From: Deltaproteobacteria bacterium
GTDB lineage: Bacteria; Myxococcota_A; UBA796; UBA2385
DNA length: 6,750 bases
Assembly: GCA_016845285.1 (NCBI GenBank)
Contig: JAERSX010000825.1
Span: forward strand, 1 to 6,750
Direction: 5' to 3'
Positions 4,479-6,750 of the stretch are shown piece by piece. Each line of letters starts with the position of its first letter. Positions within the stretch are counted from its first letter, which is position 1. The notes below the pieces were generated by a model. It saw nothing but the letters and a program-made list of their open reading frames with translations, ran no database searches and was not told where the DNA came from. Both the position numbers and the translations under genes were made by a program.

Positions 4479-6750
4479 GTGAGCGAGTCGCTGCGCTTTG
4501 AGCTGGAGCTGACACGCATCCATACGCCTCGAGATCCGCTTGCCTTCGTGGGCATCGATCAAGCCTACAGCTGTCGCATCGGAGACGGCGGGGCCATCAC
4601 CACCGGCGAGCTGACGTGGAAGACGGGACCCCTCAAGGACATCCTGCGCATGCTGGCGAGGCGGCGAGGAGACCTGACCCAGGTCCACACCGTGCTTCGA
4701 CGCACCCTGTCGGAGCTGCTGAAGCCCACGGGTTGGACCCGGCACGCGGCTGAGATCCAGCGTGCGGTCGATGACGGGCGCACCGTGGAGCTCGTCGTAC
4801 GCACGAATGCCGCCGAGCTCAGCCTGCTGCCCTGGTCGATGTTGCCCATGCCCCAAGGGGGGACGGTGGGCACCATGCCTCGGGTGCACCTCCGACTGGC
4901 CTGGTCCTGGCGCTCGACCCGGTCGGGCGCGGCGCCGGGCGGCCCATCATCGACGAGCGCCAACACCGCCGGCAGTGTGCTCTTCGCCTGGTCCGCCGAA
5001 GGCGGCCCCGTCCCCTCGAAGCGTCAATTCGAAGACCTCCGCGCCTCCTGCACGGCTGGCCGCCACGCCGCACCCGATCAGCTCGCCAACGCCTCCCCAC
5101 AGCGCCTGAAGCGCGCGCTCGCCAGCGCCGAGGCCCAGGGAAGGCCCGTGACCGTCCTCCACCTGCTGACCCGTGCCCGCCAGACCGGCGGTCAGCCGGT
5201 GCTCGTGCTGGACGGAGGCAACGTGTCGGTGGACGAGCTCGCCGGCATCTTGCGGCCCCACGCCACGACCCTGAGGCTCGTGGTGCTGGCCGCCTGCGGA
5301 CCGCCACGGGCCGAGCGCCCCGCAGGGCCACTGCCGACCGTGGCCATGAGCCTGCACCGCCTGGGCATCGAGGCCGTGGTGGGGCCCATCGTGCCCTTGA
5401 GCGGTCGGGGTGCGTCTCTCTTCAGCGAGCGCTTCTACGCAGAGCTCTTCGTGGGCATGTGCACCGTCGAGGTGGCGCTGGCGTCGGCACGACACAACCT
5501 GGTGAAGACACCGAGCTTCTCGCCCGACGCCGCCGCCTTGCAGCTCTGGAGCGTCACACGCGACCTCCGCCCCCTGCGGATCCAGCCCTACTGGGGCCTC
5601 CGCGCCCTCAGCGCCCAACGAGACCGCTTCCTCTTCGGTCGAGACCGCGAGATGACCACCCTGGTGCAAGGCGTGGAGGCCCTGCGCGCCAGCGACCGTC
5701 CACGCTTCTTCGCGGTGCTCGGCGCCCCTGGGGCAGGCAAGACCTCCCTCGTCCAGGCCCGCGGTGTGCCCGTGATGCAGGCCGGCTTCGACGAGGTGCT
5801 GCACCTGCGGCCGCACGAGCTGGGCCGGCTCGGCGAGCGCAAGTCACGCGAGCGGAGGCTGGTCTATCTGGACCAGCTCGACGACATCTTCACCGATCCG
5901 AACGCGACGGACACCACCCGCGCCCAGCTGCTCGAACAGCTCTGGATGATCGCCACAGACCGGCCAGGAAGCGTGGTCATCATCACCCTCCGGCTCGGCT
6001 TCCTGGAGCGCTGTGCCCACATCGCGCTCCCCGATGAATCGACACTGGAACAGCTCATCTGCGACACCCGGCACCATCTCATCGTGGGCCGCCCAGGGCC
6101 GGCACAGCTGCGCGAGATCGTGGCCCGCCCAGCCGCGATCGTCGGTCTCGCGCTGGAAGATGGTCTCGTCGACGCGCTCGTGGGCCAGGTGCAAGCCGAG
6201 CCCGATGCACTCATGCTGCTGTCCTTCGCCATCCACGAGCTGTGGCGACGACCCCGCCTCCACGCCGGGCTGCGCCTCGCCGACCTCGAGGGTCTCGAAG
6301 GTGGCGCTCAGGGCGCGCTGGCTCACGTGGCCCAGCGGCTCACCGACAAGCTCCGCCCCCACGAGCGCGCCGTGGCGCAGGCCCTCACGCTGGCGCTGGT
6401 GGAGCCCGGAGAGGACGGTGCATGCCCCGCCCGGCGCCGCCGAAGGGTCGCCAGCCTGCGTCCATCGGGGCCCAAGCGCGGAGAGCTGTTCGATCGGATC
6501 CTCGCCAACCTGACGGCCGCTGGCTTCCTGGACACGGGGGGACCCGAAGAGCTGAGGTGGGTCGAGCTCAGCCACGCAGGGCTGATCGACCGCTGGGCCG
6601 CCCTGAACCAGTGGCTGGACGAGGCGTCCGCAGAAGCCGCAGCCCCCTTCGTCAACCCCGACGACACCCAGGACCACATCGATGCGCTCCATCTCATGGA
6701 CATCGCGGGGGGCGCCCTCGAGCCGAGCGAGTCCGACCAGACCGACGCCG
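4479..6750 (+). CDS. CHAT domain - STAND (nSTAND1-like) NTPase fusion, 3' partial
   Basis: The frame is open from GTG 4479 to the window end (757 residues, no stop). Residues about 1-345 form a CHAT caspase-like domain: LSLLPWSMLP (115-124) matches the LPWE-type strand, VLHLLTRA (226-233) occupies the usual HxxxHG position, LVVLAACG (267-274) carries the nucleophile-type C273, and the helix pair FYAEL (319-323) and VEVALASAR (330-338) closes the fold. After the linker YWGLRAL comes FLFGRDRE (384-391), the usual STAND entry. The NTPase has Walker A GAPGAGKTS (415-423, K421), Walker B LVYLDQLDD (461-469, D465), the sensor-like TLRLGFLERC (503-512), VGRPGPAQL (536-544) and a winged-helix-like part ending VELSHAGLIDRW (695-706). 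STAND proteins act as ATP-switch sensors that oligomerise on a cue. Usually a repeat domain follows; here it lies beyond the edge. The catalytic His of CHAT appears replaced (R232). A role in defence or cell death is inferred. Confidence 0.92.
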   Translation, partial: MSESLRFELELTRIHTPRDPLAFVGIDQAYSCRIGDGGAITTGELTWKTGPLKDILRMLARRRGDLTQVHTVLRRTLSELLKPTGWTRHAAEIQRAVDDGRTVELVVRTNAAELSLLPWSMLPMPQGGTVGTMPRVHLRLAWSWRSTRSGAAPGGPSSTSANTAGSVLFAWSAEGGPVPSKRQFEDLRASCTAGRHAAPDQLANASPQRLKRALASAEAQGRPVTVLHLLTRARQTGGQPVLVLDGGNVSVDELAGILRPHATTLRLVVLAACGPPRAERPAGPLPTVAMSLHRLGIEAVVGPIVPLSGRGASLFSERFYAELFVGMCTVEVALASARHNLVKTPSFSPDAAALQLWSVTRDLRPLRIQPYWGLRALSAQRDRFLFGRDREMTTLVQGVEALRASDRPRFFAVLGAPGAGKTSLVQARGVPVMQAGFDEVLHLRPHELGRLGERKSRERRLVYLDQLDDIFTDPNATDTTRAQLLEQLWMIATDRPGSVVIITLRLGFLERCAHIALPDESTLEQLICDTRHHLIVGRPGPAQLREIVARPAAIVGLALEDGLVDALVGQVQAEPDALMLLSFAIHELWRRPRLHAGLRLADLEGLEGGAQGALAHVAQRLTDKLRPHERAVAQALTLALVEPGEDGACPARRRRRVASLRPSGPKRGELFDRILANLTAAGFLDTGGPEELRWVELSHAGLIDRWAALNQWLDEASAEAAAPFVNPDDTQDHIDALHLMDIAGGALEPSESDQTDA
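5721..5747 (+). other. Walker A P-loop of the STAND NTPase
   Basis: This encodes GAPGAGKTS (residues 415-423), which fits GxxxxGK[ST] exactly with K421 and T422. Walker B follows with D465 at 5871-5873. Both nucleotide-binding motifs look intact, so ATP or GTP binding is expected. Confidence 0.9.

Noticed and set aside
4947..6692. Several minus-strand open frames opposite the CHAT-STAND gene
   Set aside because: They overlap a continuous plus-strand frame with clear CHAT and Walker motifs. Their products are rich in Gly, Arg and His with no domain signature.
1..6750. tRNA, rRNA, CRISPR array, insertion sequence or attachment site
   Set aside because: Nearly all of the window is accounted for by four protein genes. 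No regularly spaced repeats, terminal inverted repeats, transposase motifs or cloverleaf-like segments were seen in the short gaps.

Overview
This is a high-GC, densely coding window. It most likely comes from a myxobacterium-like (Myxococcota or Bradymonadota-type) genome. The clues are the GC-rich codon choice with short intergenic gaps, a lipoprotein carrying a MopE-type Asp/Cys-rich motif behind a Gly/Ser/Asp/Glu linker, and a large CHAT-STAND protein. All three are common in that group. The assignment is an inference from gene content; no rRNA or marker gene is present.

Layout. Bases 1-1260 (+) hold the 3' part of a gene for an unrecognised protein that ends in a C-terminal membrane anchor. 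A 31-base convergent gap follows. Bases 1292-3040 (-) encode a 582-residue fold-type I PLP enzyme of the class V aminotransferase / cysteine desulfurase-like superfamily, with an extra C-terminal region. Upstream of it on the same strand (71-base gap) is a lipoprotein gene at 3112-4341 (-). It has a lipobox, a duplicated acidic Gly/Ser linker, a MopE-type motif and a probable beta-rich C-terminal domain. Bases 4342-4478 form a divergent intergenic region with a small AT-rich, palindrome-containing patch. From 4479 (+) a gene runs off the right edge without a stop codon.

That last gene is the most interesting item. Its 757 visible residues read as an N-terminal CHAT (caspase-like) domain, then a STAND-type P-loop NTPase closely resembling the nSTAND1 group, then a winged-helix-like segment. 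The downstream sensor region is missing from the window. The CHAT domain keeps the Cys of the usual LxxAC site (C273), but the usual HxxxHG histidine site reads H-L-L-T-R-A. The expected catalytic His therefore appears to be Arg. The NTPase is also unusually compact between Walker A and Walker B. This architecture belongs to the signal-gated conflict / programmed-death class of proteins, but a role in defence is inferred from family membership only.

Nothing in the window shows that the four genes work together. The lipoprotein and PLP enzyme genes could be co-transcribed. The CHAT-STAND gene is divergent from them and has its own ribosome binding site. No RNA genes, insertion sequences, CRISPR arrays or attachment sites were seen.
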